This document shows, piece by piece, positions 8,363 through 16,381 of a stretch of 64,000 nucleotides of DNA. Positions within the stretch are counted from its first letter, which is position 1, and every line of letters starts with the position of its first letter. A model generated the notes under the pieces. The model searched no databases. It was not told the DNA's origin and saw only the letters and a list, made by a program, of their open reading frames with translations. A program made the translations under genes and the position numbers. Source of the DNA: Brevibacterium limosum (lineage in GTDB: Bacteria > Actinomycetota > Actinomycetes > Actinomycetales > Brevibacteriaceae); the NCBI RefSeq assembly GCF_011617705.1, contig NZ_CP050154.1, positions 2,604,001-2,668,000 of the forward strand, written 5' to 3'.

Positions 8363-9439
8363 ATGCGGTGGAACGAATCGAGCGACGGCACGAGCCCGAG
8401 TGCCCCTGTCCTCTTCGGGACGAAGGGGCTGATCCGGTCGGTGCAGACGCCGGAGTTCTCAGGGATCACCTTCCACGAGGTGTTGGCGAAGTCGGCCTTG
8501 AACAGGGTCCCGCAGTCCAGTTCGATGCCGTTCTCCTGGACCGTCAACCCCTACCGCGGCTGCTCTCATGCGTGCGTGTACTGCTTCGCCAGGAACACCC
8601 ACCGCTACCTCGATCTCGGCTCCGGGGCGGACTTCGATCGCCAGGTCGTCGTCAAGGTCAACATCGCCGATGTCCTCGCCGCCGAGGTGGCCCGCTCGAA
8701 GTGGACACGCGACCATGTCGCCCTGGGCACGAACACCGATCCCTATCAGCGCGCCGAAGGCCGCTACTCCCTGATGCCCGGGATCATCACCGCCTTGGCC
8801 GAACAGTCGACTCCGATGTCGATTCTGACCAAGGGCACTCTGCTGCGCCGCGATCTGCCCCTGCTGGCCCGCGCCGCCGAAGACGTCCCGGTGGAGATCA
8901 GCATGTCGATCGCGGTTCACGATGACGCCCTGCAGCAGAGCATCGAACCCGGCACGCCGACGACGAAGGCCAGGCTGGCCACCGTGCGAGCGGCCGCCGA
9001 ACTCGGGTTCGCAGTCACCGTGTTCATGATGCCGATCATGCCGAAGCTCACCGACTCCCGGGATCACCTCGATTCCACTCTCCGAGCGATCAAGGACGCC
9101 GGAGCCGCACGAGTCGTCTACGGTGCGCTGCACCTGCGCCCCGGCGCCCGCGAATGGTTCTTCGAGTGGCTCGAACGCGAACATCCCGAGCTCCTCCCCC
9201 GCTATCGCAGGATGTACTCCCGGTCATCCTACGCATCGAAGGAGTATCGACGGTGGCTCGGCGAGCGCATCAACCCGCTCATCGACGGTTATGGTCTGCG
9301 CGGACGCAATGACGACGACTACCCGGCGACCTCCCGGTTGCGCGGCCGTAGGGACCCGAGCCGAACTCCGCAGCAGACAGGTTCGCAGGCGGCACCGGCC
9401 CAGCAGTTCGCGGCCCCGACGCAGCAGGCGCTGTTCTGA
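8363..9439 (+). CDS. Rv2578c-family radical SAM protein
   Basis: A 358-residue radical S-adenosylmethionine protein. The 4Fe-4S motif CxxxCxxC is seen as CSHACVYC (Cys67, 71, 74) after WTVNPYRG; GTNTDPYQRAEGRY and LTKGTLLRRDLPLL are conserved in the Rv2578c/spore-photoproduct-lyase-related group. The C-terminal 40 residues are Gln/Ala/Arg-rich and look disordered. The ATG is 6 bases after the -10 element, so the message is probably leaderless. The LexA box in its promoter and the relation to photoproduct lyases suggest a DNA-damage role, but no substrate has been shown for this family to my knowledge. The DsbA-like gene follows 46 bases downstream. Confidence 0.88.
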   Translation: MRWNESSDGTSPSAPVLFGTKGLIRSVQTPEFSGITFHEVLAKSALNRVPQSSSMPFSWTVNPYRGCSHACVYCFARNTHRYLDLGSGADFDRQVVVKVNIADVLAAEVARSKWTRDHVALGTNTDPYQRAEGRYSLMPGIITALAEQSTPMSILTKGTLLRRDLPLLARAAEDVPVEISMSIAVHDDALQQSIEPGTPTTKARLATVRAAAELGFAVTVFMMPIMPKLTDSRDHLDSTLRAIKDAGAARVVYGALHLRPGAREWFFEWLEREHPELLPRYRRMYSRSSYASKEYRRWLGERINPLIDGYGLRGRNDDDYPATSRLRGRRDPSRTPQQTGSQAAPAQQFAAPTQQALF

Positions 9440-9485
9440 ACCGGAGCCCCGGAATAACCCCGGTGTGGACGCGGTTGGCACTGAT

Positions 9486-10217
9486 ATGAGGATCGAGATC
9501 TGGTCAGACATCGCCTGCCCCTGGTGCTATATCGGAAAGCGTCGCTTCGAGGACGCCCTCGACGGCTTCGCCCACAAGGACGATGTCGACGTCCGCTGGC
9601 GCAGCTTCCAGCTCGATCCGAACCTGCCCGATCACTTCGACGGCACCGAGACCGACGACCTCAGCCAGATGAAGGGCATGCCTGCCGCACAGGTGCGGCA
9701 GATGTTCGACCACGTCACGCAGCAGGCCGCCGAAGTCGGCCTGAACTACGATTTCGACTCGATCGTCGTGGCTAACAGCTTCACCGCCCACCGCTTCCTC
9801 CACTTCGCCGAGACTCACGGACTCATGCCGGATGCGAAGGAGGCGCTGCTGTCGGGCCACTTCGAGAAGGGCCGCGACATCGGTGACATCGGCTACCTCG
9901 CCGAGGTGGGCCGCGAGATCGGCCTCGACCCCGATGAGGTCCGCCGGGTTCTCGCAGCCGATGAGTACTCGAACGAGGTGCGGGCCGATATCAGCGAGGC
10001 CCACTCCCTCGGCGCGGGCGGCGTCCCGTTCTTCGTCATCGACCGCAAGTACGGCATCTCCGGAGCACAACCGGCCGAGGTCTTCTCCCAAGCCCTTGAG
10101 ACGGCCTGGGACGAAGGACAGAAGCTCACCGTACTCGCCGGAACTCCGCAGGCTGCGGATGACTCGGCAGAGGATTTCTCCGAGGGCGCGGTCTGCGGAC
10201 CGGACGGCTGCAGCTGA
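9486..10217 (+). CDS. DsbA-family (FrnE-like) dithiol oxidoreductase
   Basis: 243 residues, thioredoxin fold with helical insertion. The active site is CPWC at residues 11-14 (IWSDIACPWCYIGKRRFEDAL), and GAGGVPFFVIDRKYGISGAQPAEVF is the conserved cis-Pro region. There is no signal peptide, as in cytosolic FrnE/2-hydroxychromene isomerase-like members. A second Cys pair (VCGPDGCS) sits at the extreme C-terminus, a feature of FrnE-type proteins. FrnE homologues contribute to oxidative and metal stress tolerance; placement behind a LexA-controlled gene suggests stress co-regulation, though the 46-base gap may hold its own promoter. A long palindrome follows. Confidence 0.87.
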   Translation: MRIEIWSDIACPWCYIGKRRFEDALDGFAHKDDVDVRWRSFQLDPNLPDHFDGTETDDLSQMKGMPAAQVRQMFDHVTQQAAEVGLNYDFDSIVVANSFTAHRFLHFAETHGLMPDAKEALLSGHFEKGRDIGDIGYLAEVGREIGLDPDEVRRVLAADEYSNEVRADISEAHSLGAGGVPFFVIDRKYGISGAQPAEVFSQALETAWDEGQKLTVLAGTPQAADDSAEDFSEGAVCGPDGCS

Positions 10218-10237
10218 CCAAGACAACTCCCCTTTGC

Positions 10238-10297
10238 TGCTACCTGACGGCGGCCCAGCAACCCCGCGCAAGGTTGCTGGGCCGCCGTCAGGTAGCA
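10238..10297. repeat. long palindromic repeat, copy 1 (terminator-like)
   Basis: Perfect 26-base arms at 10238-10263 and 10272-10297 around an 8-base loop. The core TGCTACCTGACGGCGG recurs at 13508-13583. It lies between two convergent genes, consistent with a bidirectional terminator, but no T-tract follows. One base pair in the stem differs from copy 2 and is compensated on the other arm. Confidence 0.85.
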
Positions 10298-10327
10298 ACA
10301 GGCGGTCCGGGCAGAGCTGTCTGCTGA

Positions 10328-10984
10328 TCAGAGCAGCGGAATGCTCGGGTAGCGCACGGCGCCGTCCGGGTCGGTCACGGGTGCGCCGATCATCCCCGCT
10401 GCGGCATCGATGAGGAAGCGTCCGACCTGCTCCCAGCTGCCCTTGTTGGCATCCTCGTTCATCTTCGCCTCCTGGTCGGCGCAGACCCCGACGACCATGC
10501 TCCCCAGCAGATACGCTCGGCCGCGCAGTACTCCTTCGGGGATTCCGTCGACCGCACCGTTGATGAAGCGCAGGGCATCGGGCAGATCGGTGTCCCGAAC
10601 CACTTCTTTGGCCACCTCGACGGCGGATGGGACTGCTGAGATCTGTGACATGAACTGCGCTCTCCAACTCGGCTTCGGGAGGCTGTCGAGGAGTTCGATG
10701 AGCGGCCGCAGACGAGCCGCGACGAGTTCATGGATGTTCGGCGATTCGCCCAGTTGCGCCATCAGCTCGATCCTGCGCCGAGACATCTCGTCGTGATGCC
10801 GCTCGACGAGTGCACGCAGCAGACCGTCACGGCCTCCGAAATGGTAGGCGATCGCCGAATGGTTCGCGGCCCCGGCGTGTTCGACGATGCGCCGATTCGA
10901 TACCGCATCGATCCCATTGCGCGCGAACAGCTCTTCGGCGGCATCGAGCAGCGCATCGCGCGCCCGGTCACTCTGGATCGTCAT
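10328..10984 (-). CDS. TetR-family transcriptional regulator
   Basis: 218 residues from the ATG at 10984. An in-frame GTG at 11032 lies inside a likely operator and lacks a ribosome site, so it was not chosen. The N-terminal helix-turn-helix reads ALLDAAEELFARNGIDAVSNRRIVEHAGAANHSAIAYHFGGRDGLLRALV, a clear TetR domain; the remainder is a helical ligand-binding domain of unknown specificity. Transcribed divergently from the duplicated membrane protein at 11118, which it probably represses. A 17-base dyad in the 133-base divergent gap is the candidate operator. Confidence 0.88.
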   Translation of the reverse strand: MTIQSDRARDALLDAAEELFARNGIDAVSNRRIVEHAGAANHSAIAYHFGGRDGLLRALVERHHDEMSRRRIELMAQLGESPNIHELVAARLRPLIELLDSLPKPSWRAQFMSQISAVPSAVEVAKEVVRDTDLPDALRFINGAVDGIPEGVLRGRAYLLGSMVVGVCADQEAKMNEDANKGSWEQVGRFLIDAAAGMIGAPVTDPDGAVRYPSIPLL

Positions 10985-11029
10985 TCCCTCATCTTTCCAC
11001 TCGCCCTCGAAATCACAAGTTCTCGATTT

Positions 11030-11046
11030 CACGACTTTAAGTCATG
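11030..11046. promoter_or_regulatory. candidate TetR operator
   Basis: CACGACTTTAAGTCATG is a 17-base dyad (arms of 8 with one mismatch around a central T) in the divergent region between the TetR gene and the duplicated membrane-protein gene. Length and symmetry fit a TetR dimer site. Confidence 0.5.
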
Positions 11047-11117
11047 TGTCTTAAACTGACGAAGTTCACCGTGGTCGACGAGGATCACACGACTTCCGAT
11101 CCTCCAGGGGGGAGACA

Positions 11118-13502
11118 ATGTCCGATCGTCAACCACGCACGAGAAGAGAGGCCCTCGAGTCCGAGCACCCGGCCTCCGACTCCGAGGCCGGCTCGACACT
11201 GACCGCCGAGGACCAAGCTGCAGCCAAACGCGCGAAGGCCGAATTCATCGGCCGCACCGTTGCGATCTTCCTCATGCCGCTCATCTTCGTGGGAATGATG
11301 ATCACGAGCTACCTGGGAACCATGCACTCCCCCAAGGCCAATGACATGCCCATCGTCGTGGCCGGCTCATCGGCCAAGGCCGACGATGCGACATTCGCGA
11401 TCAACGGCGCTGAGCCCGACGCCTTCGACATCGAGTCCACCGACGACATCTATTCCGCACGCGAAGACGTCTACAACCGGGATGCCTCGGCAGCGATCAT
11501 CGTCGAAGACGATACGGCCACGATCGTCACAGCCAGCGGCGCCGGGGTCCAACAGGCGACCACCGTCGAACAGCTCGTGCGGCCCGCGCTCGAGGACGAC
11601 GGCCTGCAGGTCACCACCGAGGACATCGCCGAACTGCCGGACCGCGACCCGACGGGAATGGCGGCGATGTTCCTCATGACGGCCATCGTCATGGCCGGAT
11701 ACATGCCCTTCAGCGTGCTGCGGTCGAATTCCCCTGAGCTGTTGAAGTTCAAACGCATCGTGCCGATCCTCGCCGGGTGGTCGGCCGCCATCGCCGGCCT
11801 CGTCTGGACCGTGGCCTGCCCGATCCTCGACGTCGTCGACGTCAAGGACACGGTGGCGGTGCTCGGCATCGCCTGGCTGGGAGTCTTCGCCATCTCCTCC
11901 GTCCAGCTCTTCATCACCCGCCTCGTCGGCGCTCTGGGCGTGATCCTCGGAATCCTCTTCCTCATGGTCCTCGGCATGCCGTCATCGAACATGGCGATGC
12001 CGGTGTACAGCATGCCGAAGTTCTTCCGCTTCACCCACGAATTCCTTCCGATGCCCGCGATCGGAGAGTCTCTGCGCTCCGTCCTCTACTTCGACGGCAA
12101 TGGCGTCACCGGGCACCTGTTCGTCCTCGCCCTCGGTGCGGTGGCCGGCCTGCTGCTGACGAAGGTCTATGACCACTTCTACGCCAAGCGCAACTCCCAT
12201 CCGGTGCCCCTGGACGTCAATGTGGCCGCGATCCACGGCGGCCGGAGGCCCGATACGAAGCTCATGCGCTACATCTCGCTGACGCTCTTCCCGCTGGCGA
12301 TGGTGACCATGATGATCACATTCATGCTCGGAGCGATGCATTCCCCGACGCCGAAGGACATGCCTGTGGCGGTCGTGGGATCCTCGGTCGAGCAGGCCGA
12401 GGACACGATCAAGCAGCTCGATGAGCAGATGGACGGAAAGTTCGAGTTCACCGCGCTCGACGACAAGGGCGAGGCACGACGACTCGTGGAGGACCGCGAT
12501 GAGGTCGCCGCTCTCGTCCTGCCCAGTGAGCAGAATCCGGACTTCGAGCTCCTCGCCAACCAGGCCGGCAACAACGCCTCCTACCGGGTGGCCGTGCAGG
12601 TCTTCGAGCAGGTGGCACAGGCACAGGACTCCGATCTCACTGTCGACGATCTCAAGCCTCTGCCCGATCGGGACAAGAACGGCGTGGTCGTGATGTACGT
12701 CGCGATGGGCTGGATCCTCTCCGGCTTCATGGTCATCATCGTTGCCGCCAACGCCAATCCGTGGGCCCGGCCGCTGAAACGGATGCTGCCGATCATCCTC
12801 GCCTATGCACCGTTCATGTCCCTGGTCGTCGCGACCATCGCGGGACCGATCACCGGAGCCGTCGACGGGCACTTCGCGGCGCTGTGGGGTGCCGGCATCA
12901 TCGCCATCGCCTGCATCTCCATGTTCGCCATGGTCTTCGAAAGACTCCTGGGCATGTTCGCGATCATCCCGGTCATCGGCACGCTCATGTTCGCCGGTGT
13001 GCCGTCGTCGAACGGCGCACTCTCGCAGTACATGGTGCCGAAGTTCTTCGCCGCTCTGCACGACTTCCTGCCGATGGCGGCCTCGGTCGAGACGATCCGC
13101 TCGATCCTCTACTTCGACGGCGATGTCGTCACCGAACATCTGCAGGTGCTCGGCCTGTGGGGTCTGGTCTCGCTCGCGCTGGTCCTCCTCATCGACGGGA
13201 TCAGACCGCCGCGCACGGCCCACGACTTCGGCAATCTGCACCTCGAACGCGAACGTGAGATCGCCAAGGAACAGCGCAAGCGGTCACTGGCGCTGGGCAT
13301 GTCGCCCTCCCAGCAGAACACCGACGACGAGGCGGCCGATGACGAGTCATCACACGGCCACGGTTCGCACCAGACGGTTCAGGGCTCCGTCGTCACTGAC
13401 GAATCCGACGGACAGGCATCCGACCGCAGGGCCCCGACCGCCGGTGACGGCCTCACCCGCAGCCGCGAGTGGAACGACGGTAAGATCCCCTCAACGGTCT
13501 GA
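11118..13502 (+). CDS. tandemly duplicated membrane protein, YhgE/Pip-ABC-2-like (DUF3533-type)
   Basis: 794 residues made of two homologous halves, roughly 45-385 and 390-720. Each half has a TM helix, an extracytoplasmic loop of 100-130 residues, then about five TM helices. The halves share (S/T)PK-NDMP/KDMP at the start of the loop, LPDRD before TM2, G(M/V)PSSN, PKFF, and SLRSVLYFDG / TIRSILYFDG. The C-terminal 80 residues are polar and His/Ser/Asp-rich. The family resembles membrane parts of ABC-2 or phage-infection-type export proteins without an ATPase. A single-unit relative is encoded at 15076-16275. A divergent TetR gene probably controls it, so export of a toxic or self-made compound is plausible; inference. 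Confidence 0.75.
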   Translation: MSDRQPRTRREALESEHPASDSEAGSTLTAEDQAAAKRAKAEFIGRTVAIFLMPLIFVGMMITSYLGTMHSPKANDMPIVVAGSSAKADDATFAINGAEPDAFDIESTDDIYSAREDVYNRDASAAIIVEDDTATIVTASGAGVQQATTVEQLVRPALEDDGLQVTTEDIAELPDRDPTGMAAMFLMTAIVMAGYMPFSVLRSNSPELLKFKRIVPILAGWSAAIAGLVWTVACPILDVVDVKDTVAVLGIAWLGVFAISSVQLFITRLVGALGVILGILFLMVLGMPSSNMAMPVYSMPKFFRFTHEFLPMPAIGESLRSVLYFDGNGVTGHLFVLALGAVAGLLLTKVYDHFYAKRNSHPVPLDVNVAAIHGGRRPDTKLMRYISLTLFPLAMVTMMITFMLGAMHSPTPKDMPVAVVGSSVEQAEDTIKQLDEQMDGKFEFTALDDKGEARRLVEDRDEVAALVLPSEQNPDFELLANQAGNNASYRVAVQVFEQVAQAQDSDLTVDDLKPLPDRDKNGVVVMYVAMGWILSGFMVIIVAANANPWARPLKRMLPIILAYAPFMSLVVATIAGPITGAVDGHFAALWGAGIIAIACISMFAMVFERLLGMFAIIPVIGTLMFAGVPSSNGALSQYMVPKFFAALHDFLPMAASVETIRSILYFDGDVVTEHLQVLGLWGLVSLALVLLIDGIRPPRTAHDFGNLHLEREREIAKEQRKRSLALGMSPSQQNTDDEAADDESSHGHGSHQTVQGSVVTDESDGQASDRRAPTAGDGLTRSREWNDGKIPSTV

Positions 13503-13600
13503 ACCCGCCCCTAGTTGCTACCTGACGGCGGCGCAGCAACCTCGCGCGAGGTTGCTGCGCCGCCGTCAGGTAGCAACTAGGGGTCTTATTCGGCGGGTTC
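13501..13600. repeat. long palindromic repeat, copy 2, with nested outer arms
   Basis: A perfect 76-base palindrome at 13508-13583 (38-base arms, centre CTCGC/GCGAG). It is framed by a second inverted repeat GAACCCGCC (13501-13509) and GGCGGGTTC (13592-13600), which begins at the stop of the duplicated membrane-protein gene. The core matches copy 1 at 10238-10297. Here it lies between co-directional genes, so it could end transcription before the MgtC gene. Confidence 0.85.
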
Positions 13601-13620
13601 GGGGCTATGGTGAAGTCACT

Positions 13621-14367
13621 ATGATCAACTCCTCGTCGCTTGAGAACATCCTGGGCAGCACCGGCATGCTCGAGGCCGGTCTGCTGTTGGCCAGTTTCGT
13701 CCTGTGTTCGTTCATCGGCTTCGAACGACAGTTCAGGCAGAAGGCGGCCGGGTACCGCACCCATGTGCTCGTGGGCATCGGCACCTGCGCCTTCACCTTG
13801 GTCTCCGCGTACGGGTTCGCGGGAGTGCTGGAGAACGATGTCCGTCTCGACCCATCACGGATCTCTGCGCAGATCGTCTCCGGGATCGGCTTCCTCGGCG
13901 CAGGAGTCATCTTCAAGGGGCGGAACATGGTCCGCGGCCTGACCACCGCCGCGACGATCTGGGTCACGGCGGCCGTCGGTATGGCCTGCGGCGCGGGAAT
14001 GCTGCTCTTGGCGGCGATGCTCACGGCTCTTCACCTGTTCACGCTCTTCGTCATCGCGCCTCTGGTCCGCAAGATCCCCGACAGCGACCACCGCAAACTG
14101 CTGCGGGTGTCCTACCGCGACGGAGAGGGAGTCCTCCGGGAGATCCTCGCCCTCGCCGGCCGGATGGGGTTTTCGAACACCATCGTGGATTCGCGGCGCT
14201 TCGAGACCGCCGACGGCACGCGGATGGTGCGGGTCGAGGTGAGGTTCGACGGCAAACGGCCTCTGCACATGCTCGTGGCCCCGCTCATGGAGCTGAGCGG
14301 AGTCGACACTGTGAGCATGCGAGAAGACCACGTCCATTCGGTCGATGACGACGGCGACTCCGTCTGA
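13621..14367 (+). CDS. MgtC/SapB-family membrane protein
   Basis: 248 residues. The N-terminal 140 residues hold about four TM helices with the MgtC core: LASFVLCSFIGFERQFRQKAAGYRTHVLVGIG, then SGIGFLGAGVIFKG and GLTTAATIWVTAAVG. The C-terminal 90 residues form a cytosolic ACT-like domain. MgtC proteins help cells cope with low Mg2+ and acid, and modulate the F-ATPase in Salmonella. The ATG is preceded by GGTGAAG at 5 bases. It sits between the two TetR/membrane-protein modules and ends 13 bases from the convergent TetR gene. Confidence 0.9.
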   Translation: MINSSSLENILGSTGMLEAGLLLASFVLCSFIGFERQFRQKAAGYRTHVLVGIGTCAFTLVSAYGFAGVLENDVRLDPSRISAQIVSGIGFLGAGVIFKGRNMVRGLTTAATIWVTAAVGMACGAGMLLLAAMLTALHLFTLFVIAPLVRKIPDSDHRKLLRVSYRDGEGVLREILALAGRMGFSNTIVDSRRFETADGTRMVRVEVRFDGKRPLHMLVAPLMELSGVDTVSMREDHVHSVDDDGDSV

Positions 14368-14380
14368 GCAGCAGATCGGC

Positions 14381-14983
14381 TCAGAATTCGACGCGGGAGA
14401 GCACCTCCGCGATTCCGGCCCGCACTCGCAGCCGGGAGGATTCCCCGAAAACCGTCGCCTGGACAACGGCGCCTTGGATCATGGCCAGCAGCCCCGGAAC
14501 CATCACAGAGGCACGAGCCTGGGCCGATTCGGCGTCCACGCCTCGCTGATCCTGCAGGTAGGCGGCGAGGTAGGCGGCGAATTCCGCGATGAGGGATTCG
14601 AAGATCCCGCTGGCGAACTCTGCGAACTCGGCGTCGTATGAAGCTTCACCCCACACCTGAACCATGACCGATGAGAACGGATTGTCGATGAGCAGGGAAT
14701 CGATGAGTTCGACGAACACCTCGGCAGGCGCCGTCACCTCACCTTCGGACCTGGCCGTCTCGAGCACCGCCATACGCGGCTCCATCACCCTGCGGGCGAC
14801 GTCGATCATGAGCTCGGCCTTCGACGCGTAGTAGACGTAGACAGCCCCTGCCGACAGCCCGGCCTCCTTGACGATGTCGGCCATCGACGCACCGGCGAAT
14901 CCTCTGCGAGCGAAGCAGGCCAGAGCCGCATCCTGAATCCTGGCGCGCATCGCGCTCTTGTGCTCCTCGGTGACCTTCGGCAC
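14381..14983 (-). CDS. TetR-family regulator of the adjacent membrane protein
   Basis: About 200 residues from a GTG at 14983 preceded by GGGGGAG. An ATG at 15010 lies inside an operator-like palindrome and has no ribosome site. The HTH domain reads IQDAALACFARRGFAGASMADIVKEAGLSAGAVYVYYASKAELM, typical AcrR/TetR. The C-terminal domain (VMVQVWGEASYDAEFAEF, GLLAMIQGAVVQATVFG) is shared with regulators of export genes. Divergent from the 15076 membrane-protein gene, with two related 17-base sites between them. Confidence 0.88.
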   Translation of the reverse strand: MPKVTEEHKSAMRARIQDAALACFARRGFAGASMADIVKEAGLSAGAVYVYYASKAELMIDVARRVMEPRMAVLETARSEGEVTAPAEVFVELIDSLLIDNPFSSVMVQVWGEASYDAEFAEFASGIFESLIAEFAAYLAAYLQDQRGVDAESAQARASVMVPGLLAMIQGAVVQATVFGESSRLRVRAGIAEVLSRVEF

Positions 14984-14995
14984 ATCTCCCCCAAA

Positions 14996-15059
14996 AAAAC
15001 GAATGATCATTCTTGATGTATCGTACCCGATGGTTTCATAATGAACGAGTATTCGTTTT
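14996..15059. promoter_or_regulatory. two inverted copies of a TetR-type operator
   Basis: Site A at 14996-15012 (plus strand) and site B at 15043-15059 (minus strand) both read AAAACGAATNNTCRTTC. Site A contains the perfect 12-base palindrome GAATGATCATTC. Centres are 47 bases apart and both sit between the divergent TetR and membrane-protein starts, so one regulator could repress both promoters. Confidence 0.65.
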
Positions 15060-15075
15060 CGATGATTGGACAGAC

Positions 15076-16275
15076 ATGCCGACGAAGATCCTCAGTCGTG
15101 GTGCGAGGAAGCACTCGCACCAGGCCCCCGACGACGCGGAGCCGGACCGGAACGCACAGGAGCCATCGGCCTCCTCGCTGCAGCTGCCGCGGGCGCTCCT
15201 CGTCGCCGTTCTCGCCGCCGCCGTCGTCAGCCTCGTGCTGCTGGCCTTCAGCTGGCCGACCGTGACCTCGGACCCCAAGGATCTGCCGATCGCCGCGGTC
15301 GGCGACGACGAGCAGATCGACCAGATCGCTCAGAACGCCCCCGACGGCATGCTCGACCTCAAGCCCGTCGACTCCCGCGCCGATGCCGTTCGGCTCATCG
15401 AGGAGCGTGAGGTCTACGGAGCCTTCGTCCTCGAGGACGAACCGGAGATCCTCATCGCCACGGCCGCCTCCCCTGCCGTCGCCCAGCAACTCAGCGGAAT
15501 CGGCGCTCAGATGCAGCACAGCATCGACCAGCAGGCAATCTCCGGTCTCCAGGAAGGCACGAAGAAGATGCAGGAGCAGATGCAGAAGACCCTGGAGGCC
15601 GGTGCCGCCGGTCAGGCCCCGACACAGGGCGACTCTGCGAAGGACGGGTCCGATCCGGCCGCCTCGGCGACGGAGGTGCCGCAGGTGACGATCACCGACG
15701 TTGTGCCGCTGACCGATGACGACCCCTCCGGTGCGGGACTGGCGATCGCGGGCCTGCCGTTGACTCTCGGCGGAATCGTCGGCGGTGTGCTCACCAGCAT
15801 GGGAATCCGCTCACGGCGGATGCGCATGGTCGGCACCATCGTCTACGGGGTCGTCGGCGGACTGGCCCTGGCACTCATCATGCAGACCTGGTTCGGCATC
15901 CTGCAGGGGAGCTTCACGATCAACGCGCTGGCGATCGGACTGTCGATCGCAGCCACGGTCGGCCTGATCAACGGCTTCGTCTCTCTCATCGGTCCTGCAG
16001 GCATCGCCATCGGCGCGGTGCTCACCATGCTCATCGGCAATCCGATCGCCTCACTCAATCAGCCGAAGGAGTTCCTCGCCGGCTCCTGGGGCGATATCGG
16101 ACAGTTCTTCGTCCCGGGTGCGGCGGGCACTCTGCTGCGCGACCTCTCGTACTTCCCGGACGCGCCCATGGCTCTCCAGTGGTGGGTGCTCAGCGCGTGG
16201 CTGGCCGTGGGCATCGCCCTCATCCTCGTCGGCCATGTCATCGCCCACCGGAAGGCGCACGCGGCCGCCCACTGA
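15076..16275 (+). CDS. membrane protein, single-unit YhgE/ABC-2-like relative of the duplicated protein
   Basis: 399 residues from the ATG at 15076; no strong ribosome site is visible, and a longer frame would start inside operator site A. Topology: cytosolic tail, TM at about 35-57, external loop of about 150 residues with a Gln/Lys-rich coiled-coil-like stretch (EGTKKMQEQMQKTLEAG), then five to six TM helices. PKDLPIAAVG, LTDDDPSGAG, GNPIASLNQPKEF and LRDLSYFPDAP match positions in both halves of the 794-residue protein at 11118. Controlled by the divergent TetR regulator. Likely exporter-related; no partner ATPase is nearby. Confidence 0.75.
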   Translation: MPTKILSRGARKHSHQAPDDAEPDRNAQEPSASSLQLPRALLVAVLAAAVVSLVLLAFSWPTVTSDPKDLPIAAVGDDEQIDQIAQNAPDGMLDLKPVDSRADAVRLIEEREVYGAFVLEDEPEILIATAASPAVAQQLSGIGAQMQHSIDQQAISGLQEGTKKMQEQMQKTLEAGAAGQAPTQGDSAKDGSDPAASATEVPQVTITDVVPLTDDDPSGAGLAIAGLPLTLGGIVGGVLTSMGIRSRRMRMVGTIVYGVVGGLALALIMQTWFGILQGSFTINALAIGLSIAATVGLINGFVSLIGPAGIAIGAVLTMLIGNPIASLNQPKEFLAGSWGDIGQFFVPGAAGTLLRDLSYFPDAPMALQWWVLSAWLAVGIALILVGHVIAHRKAHAAAH

Positions 16276-16294
16276 CGAGCCGTACCGCCGAGTC

Positions 16295-16349
16295 GACTCC
16301 CACCGACCCTGGTCATCGTTTCCTGCGAGGACTAGGCTCGGTGGGAGTC
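16295..16349. terminator. stem-loop after the single-unit membrane protein
   Basis: Arms of 20 bases (16295-16314 and 16330-16349) starting GACTCCCACCGA and ending TCGGTGGGAGTC pair with two mismatches around a 15-base loop. No T-tract. It ends 33 bases before the next start codon, so it could also influence that gene. Confidence 0.5.
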
Positions 16350-16381
16350 TGTGGTTTCACCTGTGAGACCGAGAGGATGAC

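Noticed and set aside
9504..10667. 387-codon minus-strand frame through the DsbA-like gene and the palindrome
   Set aside because: Antisense to an intact CPWC oxidoreductase; mirror composition only.
10985..11032. longer GTG start for the TetR gene
   Set aside because: The start would lie inside the candidate operator and has no ribosome site; TetR homology begins at the ATG at 10984.
10238..13583. palindromes as termini of an insertion sequence
   Set aside because: No transposase lies between them; the enclosed genes are a regulator and a membrane protein. Kept only as a cassette or terminator hypothesis.
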